A stretch of 64,000 nt of DNA from an uncultured Parvibacter sp. GTDB lineage: Bacteria; Actinomycetota; Coriobacteriia; Coriobacteriales; Eggerthellaceae. A program made the position numbers and the translations under genes. Location: NCBI GenBank assembly GCA_910587945.1, contig CAJUNI010000003.1:25856-89855 (forward strand), in the 5' to 3' direction. The notes beneath the pieces were generated by a model. It was not told the origin of the DNA. It did not search any database and saw only the letters and a list, made by a program, of their open reading frames with translations. Positions 1 to 7,265 of this stretch are shown here, piece after piece; position 1 is the first letter of the stretch, and every line of letters starts with the position of its first letter.

Positions 1-2
1 CA

Positions 3-395
3 AACCTCTATATCGATGAGCGTGGCCTGAATGATCGTGACACCCCGACCATGACGCCGCAACTTGCTGCGACTCATCTCATCGAAGTTCTAGCTCCGCG
101 CTCTGCAGCCAAGCAAGCCTACATCACCGGCCTCGACCATCTGTCCTCATCCACCGACATGCACCACGTGATAAACGCCGTCCACACGGACTCGCGCTGT
201 ACCGGCCACACCCATGTGGCTCTCGATGCCATCGCTGACGCACTCGACTATTGCGACCGCCACAACACCCAAAACTCATCGGTGGCAATCTCAGCCGAAA
301 AGATCATCGCACAGCGATTCCCAACCCGAACCCCAGCAAAAGCCCCCTATACACCCGAACAGAGGCCTTTTGATCTCGATTTCGGCATTGCGTAA
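3..395 (+). CDS. Hypothetical protein, 5' end cut by the window edge
   Basis: The reading frame is open from the left edge, before the first ATG at 51, so this is probably the C-terminal part of a longer protein. The residues before that ATG (NLYIDERGLNDRDTPT) have normal protein composition and no stop. I do not recognise a family; the visible part is soluble, largely helical and has no membrane segment. It ends in FDLDFGIA just before an AT-richer gap that leads to the terminator at 492-526. The frame is clear; the function is unknown. Confidence 0.6.
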   Translation, partial: NLYIDERGLNDRDTPTMTPQLAATHLIEVLAPRSAAKQAYITGLDHLSSSTDMHHVINAVHTDSRCTGHTHVALDAIADALDYCDRHNTQNSSVAISAEKIIAQRFPTRTPAKAPYTPEQRPFDLDFGIA

Positions 396-491
396 GCTCA
401 AAAACACCCGAAATCGTATTTAAGGCGTCTCTCGTCAAATCTAAGCGATTTTAGCCGAAAATTTGAACCCCAACACCGCCCCAGAAATCAC

Positions 492-526
492 AAGCGCTCA
501 GAAACGACCTGAGCGCTTCATTTTTC
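492..526 (+). terminator. Rho-independent terminator
   Basis: A perfect 9-bp stem (AAGCGCTCA at 492-500, TGAGCGCTT at 510-518) is followed by CATTTTTC. It separates the left-edge gene from the pair starting at 631. The gap 396-630 otherwise holds the inverted repeats listed next. Confidence 0.75.
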
Positions 527-545
527 TCCGAAACCCTGTGAAAAA

Positions 546-594
546 TTGTCCGATGCGGACAAAGTGCGCACGAATGGCAATCCAGCCATCGTGC
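546..594 (+). promoter_or_regulatory. Two adjacent inverted repeats, candidate operator
   Basis: TTGTCCG (546-552), a 3-nt loop and CGGACAA (556-562) form a perfect palindromic hairpin. About 6 nt later GCACGA-a-TGGC pairs with GCCA-TCGTGC (568-594). Both lie 40-85 nt upstream of the 631 start. The second gene of that pair encodes an HTH protein, so autoregulation through these repeats is a reasonable inference, not shown. Confidence 0.45.
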
Positions 595-630
595 TTGCAC
601 GCAACCAACTTCCCGAAGGGATGGACACCG

Positions 631-957
631 ATGAATAATTTTGAATTTGAACTACACGGCAGAACTTACAAACGAGTACCGAAGAACATAGCCCGTAAAA
701 TTTACGACGCCGGCCACCCGGTCTTGTTCTGTCCCTGCAATCTGAACCCCGCATCCCCATGGAGACCTGGTGTCACCTTCGACAATACCTGCAAGGAGTC
801 TTTCGAGGACGCAGCGATACTTGCAGAGGTTTCCAACTGTTACGACGCAGAGACTGGTCGATATCTGGCCTATTACGTCGACACCGACGCAATGGCCAAA
901 GTACTCGCCCCAAAGGAAAACCCCAATGCTGCGACCGACACGGCGGGTGAAGCCTAA
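631..957 (+). CDS. Hypothetical 108-aa protein, first gene of a coupled pair
   Basis: The start at 631 (MNNFEFELHGRTY) is chosen because GAAGGG lies about 10 nt upstream and the region before it has the inverted repeats of a leader. The small soluble protein has a Cys pair (FCPCNL, about residues 32-36) and no membrane segment or known catalytic motif. I do not recognise the family. Its stop TAA overlaps the ATG of the next gene by one base, so the two are almost certainly translationally coupled. A toxin/antitoxin-like pairing with the downstream MqsA-like protein is possible from gene order only; the sequence does not resemble MqsR. Confidence 0.75.
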   Translation: MNNFEFELHGRTYKRVPKNIARKIYDAGHPVLFCPCNLNPASPWRPGVTFDNTCKESFEDAAILAEVSNCYDAETGRYLAYYVDTDAMAKVLAPKENPNAATDTAGEA

Positions 958-1427
958 TGAATACGTACTGCACCCACTGTCAGGATTCCACTCCTGTGAC
1001 CATCAAACCCACGACCATCGCTATGAACGTCGATGGACTCACGATTCAGTTCGAAGGCCAAATGGCTGTCTGCGACCAGTGTGGCCATGAGGCCACATCG
1101 CAAGACTGCCAGCAATACAATGGCAGACAGTTCAGAGCCGAGATCAACAAGCCGCGGCTCTTGAACCCCAAAGCGGCCCTTCACGCTCGCACTACACTGC
1201 ACTTAAGTGCCGACTACGTGGCCCATTGCCTGAACATTCCTCTAGCTGTGTTTACAGCCATCGAAACTGGCGCTTGTGCTGTTACACCCAGTCAACTCAA
1301 AGCCCTCGCCACCATCTACCTGGTCGAGCCTGATGAACTGATCAACCCCGATTTCACTGAACCAGGTACCTACCGCCGCGAAGTCGACGACCTCCGCCGG
1401 TATGTCCGTCGAAGCACCAAGACATAA
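957..1427 (+). CDS. MqsA-like zinc-finger/HTH regulator
   Basis: The 156-aa protein begins with two CxxC pairs (YCTHCQ at about 4-9, CDQCGH at about 39-44), as in the N-terminal zinc module of MqsA/YgiT-type proteins. A helix-turn-helix-like half follows (about 80-130: LSADYVAHCLNIPLAVFTAIE, split here as LSADYVAHC and NIPLAVFTAIE). Proteins with this plan bind palindromic operators, and two inverted repeats sit upstream of the pair. It overlaps the previous gene by one base. It could be an antitoxin or a plain transcriptional regulator; no toxin can be identified. Confidence 0.7.
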   Translation: MNTYCTHCQDSTPVTIKPTTIAMNVDGLTIQFEGQMAVCDQCGHEATSQDCQQYNGRQFRAEINKPRLLNPKAALHARTTLHLSADYVAHCLNIPLAVFTAIETGACAVTPSQLKALATIYLVEPDELINPDFTEPGTYRREVDDLRRYVRRSTKT

Positions 1428-1431
1428 GATA

Positions 1432-1468
1432 AGCCCCCTGTATTCACAGGGGGCTTTCTTTTTCTTCC
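1432..1468 (+). terminator. Terminator after the HTH gene, between convergent genes
   Basis: AGCCCCCTG and CAGGGGGCT form a 9-bp stem with a 6-nt loop at about 1432-1455, followed by TTCTTTTTCTT on the plus strand. It also lies just past the stop of the minus-strand gene ending at 1489, where the U-tract is weaker. Confidence 0.8.
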
Positions 1469-1488
1469 TGGGGAAGGTCGAAAACAGA

Positions 1489-3579
1489 TTAAGCGACGAT
1501 ATTGGCGCCGACTGCACCACCGATAGCCAGAGAGCCCAGCATAACCACGATATAACCGGCAAGCATAATCACATTCATACGAGCCCGAGCCGCGGTCATC
1601 GCATCCAGCTCATCGGTCAGGCGCGTGATCATCGCTGTCTGATCGGCATGAATTTGCGCATGACGGGCCTCAACGGCCATCTCAATGGAACCAGCACGCT
1701 CGTCAGCAGCCTGCGCGCGCTTCTCAGTGTCCGCCATGCGATCCTCAAGCTCGGTCACATGCTTGGAGTACACCGACTCGCGCATACGGGCGTCATCGGC
1801 AGCCTGAGTACGCAGACGCTCGATCTCGCTCTTCAGCGCCTCCTCGCGCTGCATGGCTTCACGACGCTCAGTCTCCAGCTTGCCATTCAGCTCATTACGC
1901 GTAGTCTCCAACGCCTTGAGCTGACGGTTCTCTTCATCGAGAACGCGAATGCGAATCAGTTCGTTCTCCTTCTCAGCGTCTGCAAACTGACGAATAGCCT
2001 CCAGATGACGCTTATACTCGACATCCTCCTTGTCGCGAGCAACCTGGTATTTAGCATTGATGAGCGAAAGAATTTCACTCGTGCCATGCTCCATCATCTT
2101 AGCCGCCATAGCACGGCGCTCATCATTCAGCTTGCGCATAGCGTCGCCGTGCTGGTTGCGAATGGACTCCTCAACCAGATCCTGCACACGAGCCAGCTCA
2201 AGGGCATGCTGCTCGCTGTAGCGACGCTTATAGGAAGCAGCCGCAGCATCAGAGGCCTCCTTTGCCACATTCTCAATGCTGGTGTTCCACTCGGCCTCGA
2301 CCTCACTGCGCTGGCGCTCCACGTGCTCGCTGCGATGGGCTAGAGCCTCGCTCATCAGATCATCGACCAGCAGACGCTTGGAGCCGAACAAAGTATCAGC
2401 GTCATCGATATCCAGGCTCTTAGCCACACGCTGAGCCAGGAGACCGCACTGCTCCATAAACTCAGCGCGAGCAGCGCGAATGTTCTCGTCATGCAGACGA
2501 GCAAGCTCGGTATTAGCCACTCGGCTCATATCAGACAGCTGGTCGGCCAGCCAACCATCACCGCGGTCAGTCGGGAACGGAATGAACTCGTTATTGCAGA
2601 CGAACATAGCATCGAAGGCATCCATCGGAGTCTCGATATCCAGATCGCCCGAATAAAACACACGATTCACCGTCTTGGTGTACGCCTCTTCAGCGGCACC
2701 GGCAGCCTCCTCGATGTCAGTGAGATCCATCACGTCAGACTCGGCCTCAGCCTCGTCCTCCTCGTCGGCGACATCGTAGTCGTCATATACAGGCATCTCA
2801 TCCTCGAACATCGACTCGTCCATGGGAGTAGAATCATTGCCCCACCCACCATTGCCGAAATCCAGGTCCTCCTCATAAGAGTAGGCCGTGGTCTCGATCT
2901 CGGCTTCAGGCTCGAACGGAGCCGCAGGCTCAGGCTCACCGCCGAACATGTCAACATCGTCCATGGCAGGCACGTCCTCAACGACGGGCTCTTCAGCGAC
3001 CACCGGTTCGAACACCTCAGTCGGCACCATCGGTTCGGGCGCCTCCACGCCCGCAAGCACAGCAGCGGAAACGGTGCCCGCCACACAGGCCTTCGCCTGC
3101 GCGAAGGTCAGCTCGGCATCCAGGTCACCCTCGCACGAGCGCCCGGTCATCGGAATCGGCACTGTGTAAGGGTGGTACTTCGCCCCAACAAGCATCGGGA
3201 ACTCTTCCATAGCCTCCAGCGTGCGCTCAGAAGGAATGAAACAGATCAGCTCATTGTCAAGCAGGGTCTTGGTGATCATCACATCGATAGCACCATGATT
3301 GATGGCCTCGATGAGCGACCCCTTATCTTCGTTCTTCTTGTCCTTTTCAGTGAGCCCGCCGATTTCAGCGGTGTTGAGAAGCCAGCCCAGATAGCGCACG
3401 CCATCCGGAGCCTCGAACTTGAGATTGGGGCTCTCCTGGAAGGTAGCCAGTGCACTCTCAAGAACGCTCTCGCGCAGCACCTTGCACATGTGGCCGCGCT
3501 TCTTCTTGGTGGCCGGAGCAGCCGCCGTCTCTGCGGCATGCTTGCCCTCGTTGCCCTTTTTAACGAATCCGAATGCCAT
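1489..3579 (-). CDS. Tail-anchored coiled-coil protein (696 aa), unknown function
   Basis: Three parts can be seen. The N-terminal third is globular (about 30-190). A very acidic, Pro/Glu-rich linker follows (about 190-310). Then comes a long coiled coil of charged heptads (about 380-660, e.g. RHLEAIRQFADAEKENELI), ending in one hydrophobic segment (about 670-690: IMLAGYIVVMLGSLAIGGAV). This plan suits a C-terminally anchored cytoplasmic protein that gathers partners at the membrane. It is the next gene after the intein-bearing AAA+ ATPase (start 120 nt past that stop), so a joint role is inferred. I do not recognise the family. A start at 3579 with a GAGAGGATAT stretch upstream is plausible. 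Confidence 0.8.
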   Translation of the reverse strand: MAFGFVKKGNEGKHAAETAAAPATKKKRGHMCKVLRESVLESALATFQESPNLKFEAPDGVRYLGWLLNTAEIGGLTEKDKKNEDKGSLIEAINHGAIDVMITKTLLDNELICFIPSERTLEAMEEFPMLVGAKYHPYTVPIPMTGRSCEGDLDAELTFAQAKACVAGTVSAAVLAGVEAPEPMVPTEVFEPVVAEEPVVEDVPAMDDVDMFGGEPEPAAPFEPEAEIETTAYSYEEDLDFGNGGWGNDSTPMDESMFEDEMPVYDDYDVADEEDEAEAESDVMDLTDIEEAAGAAEEAYTKTVNRVFYSGDLDIETPMDAFDAMFVCNNEFIPFPTDRGDGWLADQLSDMSRVANTELARLHDENIRAARAEFMEQCGLLAQRVAKSLDIDDADTLFGSKRLLVDDLMSEALAHRSEHVERQRSEVEAEWNTSIENVAKEASDAAAASYKRRYSEQHALELARVQDLVEESIRNQHGDAMRKLNDERRAMAAKMMEHGTSEILSLINAKYQVARDKEDVEYKRHLEAIRQFADAEKENELIRIRVLDEENRQLKALETTRNELNGKLETERREAMQREEALKSEIERLRTQAADDARMRESVYSKHVTELEDRMADTEKRAQAADERAGSIEMAVEARHAQIHADQTAMITRLTDELDAMTAARARMNVIMLAGYIVVMLGSLAIGGAVGANIVA

Positions 3580-3681
3580 GTCGATATCCTCTCTTATCCG
3601 ATCTTCCCCTGGAAGGGCATCCTACCCATATCCATTGACGCTCGGAGCCACCCGTCGACCCCAAATACGTGCTTGGTGATT

Positions 3682-3690
3682 AGTATACCA
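3682..3690 (-). promoter_or_regulatory. Extended -10 promoter for the 1489-3579 gene
   Basis: Read on the minus strand, TGGTATACT is an extended -10 element about 100 nt upstream of the ATG at 3579, just past the stop of the AAA+ gene. No good -35 is visible. The same TGGTAnnnT form recurs ahead of several minus-strand genes in this window. Confidence 0.4.
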
Positions 3691-3698
3691 TCGAAATG

Positions 3699-6356
3699 CT
3701 ACCGCGCAGCCGACACTTTTACATGAGCCTCGGAAACCAAGCGCTCTTTGTTCTCGTAGGTCATCTCACCTTCGATCTGAACATTCACGCGCTTGTGCTC
3801 AGGATGCTCGTTAATGAACTTCGCTACCGCGCACGTCACCTCGGAATCCATCTTAGTCATGATTGCGCGGGCGCCACCAGCATCTGAGTCCGTGGTGAGC
3901 ATGTCCTCGGTAAGGTAATCCACCACCTTGCCGCTGATGAAGAGCTTCACACCGTGCACGTCAAGCACCCGCTCCTTCAGCGCCATAAGACGGGATTTCG
4001 CAATCCGCTTCATGGTGTCGCGGGACAAAGGCTGAAACGGCACGATACAGTCGATACGACCGAGCAGCTCAGGCGGGAACCGATCTGCACCCGTGGTCGC
4101 CACCAGCGACTTGCGAATAAGCGCTTCATAGCGAGCAAGCTCCTTACCGCTGCCCGTGTCATCAGCCGCATACTGGGCGATGTCCTTGTAGATCTCACTA
4201 CCGGCATTGGTCGTGAGAACGATGTAGGTGTTCACAAAGCTCACCACACGACCGTTCACATCTGTCAGCCGACCATCGTCCAGCACCTGCAACAGAAGAC
4301 GACTCACACTTGCGCATGCCTTCTCGATCTCATCGAGAAGCACCACGCAATAAGGCCGCGCCCACACCCGATCGGTAAGCTCTTGGCGGAACCGGTCGAG
4401 CGACTCAGGGTTGGCATACTCGGACATATCGAAGCGCACCAGAGAGCGGTCATTGTCGTTGAACAGAATGCGCGCCAACTGTTTGGTAAGCTCGGTGTTG
4501 TGCGTTACCACGAAGTCCCCTGTGAGGTACAAATGAGCGCTCGTGTACGGTTCATCCAGATAGATGCAGCGCATACCCACGCGCTCATCGGTCTTCTTAA
4601 CACTCACAATGCGCAGCCAACCCTCATCAGGCAGCTCCCCGTGGGCCATAGCCTCACCGCAGGCCATACCGGCCTCCACCGTGCAGCACATACCCTCATA
4701 ATCCTCGTGCTTGCCGTTCACCGCCACGCGCACCGTTGCATGCCCGTCTTCATGAATACTCGAACCCAGTACGCGGGCCTTCCAACCAAGAGAGCGAGCG
4801 CAGAACAGCGCTGCCTCGACAGCACCTTCATGCACGTCCAGCACATAGGCGCCTTCGATCTCATCGTCGATGTTAACCTCGCAACGAATGCGACCATTAC
4901 CACCAGCAGATAGCCCCGCCCACATGCGTTTGCGCTGGAGTATCGAACCGATGCAAGCATCGATCGGATCACCGTAGTCGCACACACCGAACTGTGCGAG
5001 CATCATACCTGCCTGGTAAAACTTCGAGCCGGGCACATCGGACTCGGGAAACCGCGCCGGGCTTGCCAAAGGCAGCACCAAATTCATGCCCGCTTCCATC
5101 ATGGATGCCAGTACCTCGGTGGACTCGTCATGATCGTGCATGAACAGACGCCCATTGCGCACCTCGCCCACGCACCACAGGTGATCACCCGCACAGCGCA
5201 CCACCTGGCCGTCATCAAGCGTCAACTCCCAACAGATAAGATCCCCCGTCTGCGGGAACACACCACCGACGCGGCACTCGCGCCCATCAGGGGTGTACAC
5301 CCAGTCACCCTCACGCAGATGACCCAGAGGACGGCGGCTCGGCAGAGGGTCTCCAGCCTTACGCATGACCATGAGGTCATCGTCAGCAATGGCCTTGCCC
5401 GAACCCGTAGAACCCGTCAGAAGCATCGTGGCCATCGGTTTGGTCTTATCGTTCAAGTCTGCCACGCACAACTGTAGACGCTTGGCCACTGCCATCGTGG
5501 CATAGTCCTGAGCAAAGACGTGACGGTCGAGCTCCGACTTGATGGCCGTCGCATCGACGTTCATGGCCACGTTCACGCCCTCAGACTCATAGATGCAGCG
5601 GGCCAGAAGATCCGCCGTCATGCCCTCACCAGTGCGACGATGCCAACCCACCATCTGATCAAGCATCAGAATGGACTTACGAGGCTGGGCATTAGAGGGT
5701 ACATATCGGTTCGTATACTCATAAATGAGATGGAACAGCGAATCATCGTGGAACAGGCCCGCGACATCATAGCGCTCAGCCATACCCTTCATGATGGCAA
5801 CGCACGTGTCCTCATCAGGCTCGGGCACGTTCACGCGGTGCAGACGCTCCACCAAAGGCTGGTTTGGAGCAATGTGTTCGCGGAACTCGGCAAACGTCGT
5901 TGCCGCCGCCACGCGAATGCCGCGGGTGCCAGAGTCGGCCAGAAGCGGCTTCAATGCCTCCACCGCAGCGGCCGACAGCTGGACAATCTGATGGAACTCG
6001 TCGATGAAAAGAACAATCTCATGCCCGCGAGATGCCTCCTCGGCAGCCTCGTCGAACATGATCTTGAGCAGCGCGGCCATCTCATCGGGATTCTGAATAT
6101 CTGCAATCATACGGGCCAGATCGACCTCAAGATAATCCCGCTCAGGGTCTTCCAGCATACAGCCTTGCATCAATGCGGTCTTACCTGAGCCGGCAGGCGC
6201 GAGCAAAATCACGTTGCACAACTCGGGTCGTGAAAACGACGCCATGATGGTATTGATGATCTTCTCCCGACCCAACAGGGGCCGCTGCATAGGGCGCAAC
6301 GGCGCCGTATACCGTTTGAGCACGGAAGTCTCCGTGCCCGCCATTTCCTCAGACAT
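3699..6356 (-). CDS. Clp-like double AAA+ ATPase interrupted by an intein
   Basis: The start at 6356 (MSEEMAGTET) has GGAG about 10 nt upstream; the frame is open further up but without a good site. The precursor is 885 aa and the spliced protein would be 586 aa. AAA module 1 has a P-loop (APAGSGKT, 53-60), Walker B (VLFIDEF, about 115-121) and a sensor-1 region (AAATTFAEF). AAA module 2 has GSTGSGK-[intein]-TELTKQ, Walker B (VVLLDEIEKA), sensor 1 (VLTTNAGSE) and sensor 2 (ELLGRIDCIV). This is the ClpA/B/C plan, but without the usual N-domain or ClpB middle domain, so it is a reduced Clp-type remodeller. It lies between the tail-anchored coiled-coil gene and the relaxase region. Its substrate is unknown; help with conjugation or element-encoded protein quality control are both possible. 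Confidence 0.9.
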   Translation of the reverse strand: MSEEMAGTETSVLKRYTAPLRPMQRPLLGREKIINTIMASFSRPELCNVILLAPAGSGKTALMQGCMLEDPERDYLEVDLARMIADIQNPDEMAALLKIMFDEAAEEASRGHEIVLFIDEFHQIVQLSAAAVEALKPLLADSGTRGIRVAAATTFAEFREHIAPNQPLVERLHRVNVPEPDEDTCVAIMKGMAERYDVAGLFHDDSLFHLIYEYTNRYVPSNAQPRKSILMLDQMVGWHRRTGEGMTADLLARCIYESEGVNVAMNVDATAIKSELDRHVFAQDYATMAVAKRLQLCVADLNDKTKPMATMLLTGSTGSGKAIADDDLMVMRKAGDPLPSRRPLGHLREGDWVYTPDGRECRVGGVFPQTGDLICWELTLDDGQVVRCAGDHLWCVGEVRNGRLFMHDHDESTEVLASMMEAGMNLVLPLASPARFPESDVPGSKFYQAGMMLAQFGVCDYGDPIDACIGSILQRKRMWAGLSAGGNGRIRCEVNIDDEIEGAYVLDVHEGAVEAALFCARSLGWKARVLGSSIHEDGHATVRVAVNGKHEDYEGMCCTVEAGMACGEAMAHGELPDEGWLRIVSVKKTDERVGMRCIYLDEPYTSAHLYLTGDFVVTHNTELTKQLARILFNDNDRSLVRFDMSEYANPESLDRFRQELTDRVWARPYCVVLLDEIEKACASVSRLLLQVLDDGRLTDVNGRVVSFVNTYIVLTTNAGSEIYKDIAQYAADDTGSGKELARYEALIRKSLVATTGADRFPPELLGRIDCIVPFQPLSRDTMKRIAKSRLMALKERVLDVHGVKLFISGKVVDYLTEDMLTTDSDAGGARAIMTKMDSEVTCAVAKFINEHPEHKRVNVQIEGEMTYENKERLVSEAHVKVSAAR
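4497..5393 (-). other. Class 3 intein (299 aa) in the second Walker A motif
   Basis: The insertion splits GSTGSGK from TELTKQ exactly in a P-loop, a common intein site. Residues 322-620 of the precursor make up the intein. It begins with Ala instead of Cys or Ser and ends VVTHN before an extein Thr. Class 3 inteins lack an N-terminal nucleophile and carry a Trp/Cys/Thr triplet; here W394 (in GDHLW), C597 (in MRCIYLDEP) and T618 (in VVTHN) match it. A central region resembles a decayed LAGLIDADG endonuclease (WAGLSAGGNGRI, later CARSLGWKARV) with the acidic residues lost. Splicing is therefore predicted to work while homing is probably dead. Confidence 0.9.
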
Positions 6357-6460
6357 AATGCATCTCCGTAAATCCCCTTGAGAACGAAAACGCCACCCCG
6401 CAGCGCTCCATTCGATTATTTTCTCACAAAAACAGAATACCAGATGAAAACCCCTGACAC

Positions 6461-6490
6461 AATAAAAAGACCGCCCCCGAAGGGGCGGTC
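6461..6490 (-). terminator. Strong terminator downstream of the 6527-7156 gene
   Basis: On the minus strand GACCGCCCC-TTCG-GGGGCGGTC is followed by TTTTTATT: a 9-bp stem with a stable UUCG tetraloop. It lies between the stop at 6527 and the AAA+ start at 6356, so the ATPase gene should have its own promoter. Confidence 0.9.
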
Positions 6491-6526
6491 GCACATCTCC
6501 GACAGATTGACTTGCTGTCAATGCTG

Positions 6527-7156
6527 TTAGCAAATCTCGGGACCCTGATCCTCCACGACCTGCTCGACCTCGGCGGTCTCCTCAACCTCATCCACCGGGA
6601 TCTCGGCAGCGCGTTCAGCAGCCTTGTCAGCGTTGTACTTCTGCCAAGCGGCATCGCGCACAGCGTTGGCAGTCTCAAGCACGGCAGGCTCAAAGGGCGG
6701 GAAGCCCTCGGCGGCACGGTCAAACGCATTCACGTGGCCTTCCTTGGTGTTCGGCAGGATCTTGCCAGTACCTTCGTTCTTGAACAGGTCGGCCTTGACG
6801 CCGCCGATAAACACATGACCGCGCTCATCGGTAAAGGTCTCGCCCATCTCCTGGAGCATCTCCACCTGGCCCACAGTCAGGTTCACGATACGGTCCTGAA
6901 TACGACGGGTCTGACCCTCGTTCTGGCGGTCGGGAACCTCGACCAGACGGGTGTTCAGCCAGGGATTGGTGTCAGCAGTCTGCTCGCCGGAAAGCACCTT
7001 CTCCGGATCGAGATTGGTCTGATCCACCATCGGGATGCAACCGATGTGGGTCACCTTGTCGGGCTCAGCCTTGCTGAACTTGCGCTGACCGTAGCTGTTC
7101 GCCACTTCAATGATGAGCGGAACCTGAGTCCAAGAGCCCTTACCAGTGAGATTCAT
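6527..7156 (-). CDS. Hypothetical protein, 209 aa
   Basis: The start at 7156 (MNLTGKGSWTQVP) is set by a strong AGGAGG about 9 nt upstream. The soluble protein has an acidic C-terminal tail rich in Glu/Val (about 180-209) and no membrane segment or known motif. It has its own terminator downstream and lies just after the relaxase, separated by about 110 nt. A strong ribosome site suggests it is made in quantity, as expected for an accessory DNA-binding or structural protein, but nothing in the sequence shows that. I do not recognise the family. Confidence 0.8.
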   Translation of the reverse strand: MNLTGKGSWTQVPLIIEVANSYGQRKFSKAEPDKVTHIGCIPMVDQTNLDPEKVLSGEQTADTNPWLNTRLVEVPDRQNEGQTRRIQDRIVNLTVGQVEMLQEMGETFTDERGHVFIGGVKADLFKNEGTGKILPNTKEGHVNAFDRAAEGFPPFEPAVLETANAVRDAAWQKYNADKAAERAAEIPVDEVEETAEVEQVVEDQGPEIC

Positions 7157-7265
7157 AACTTGCCTCCTGTGCAAATAGCGGCCTCGCCCCTTCGCGAAAC
7201 CTGATGAAAGCATAATAAATAGTAAGAATGCTACTCGTCAAATCGAAATCGGTGAGCGGAAAACG

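Noticed and set aside
1402-3726. Long plus-strand open frames opposite the coiled-coil gene
   Set aside because: They are antisense shadows of the 1489-3579 gene, whose biased codons leave other frames open; no ribosome sites and His/Leu/Arg-rich composition typical of shadows.
3699-6533. Start of the AAA+ gene at 6533
   Set aside because: The extra 59 residues are Cys/Arg/Phe-rich, overlap the terminator at 6461-6490 and have no ribosome site; 6356 has GGAG at good spacing.
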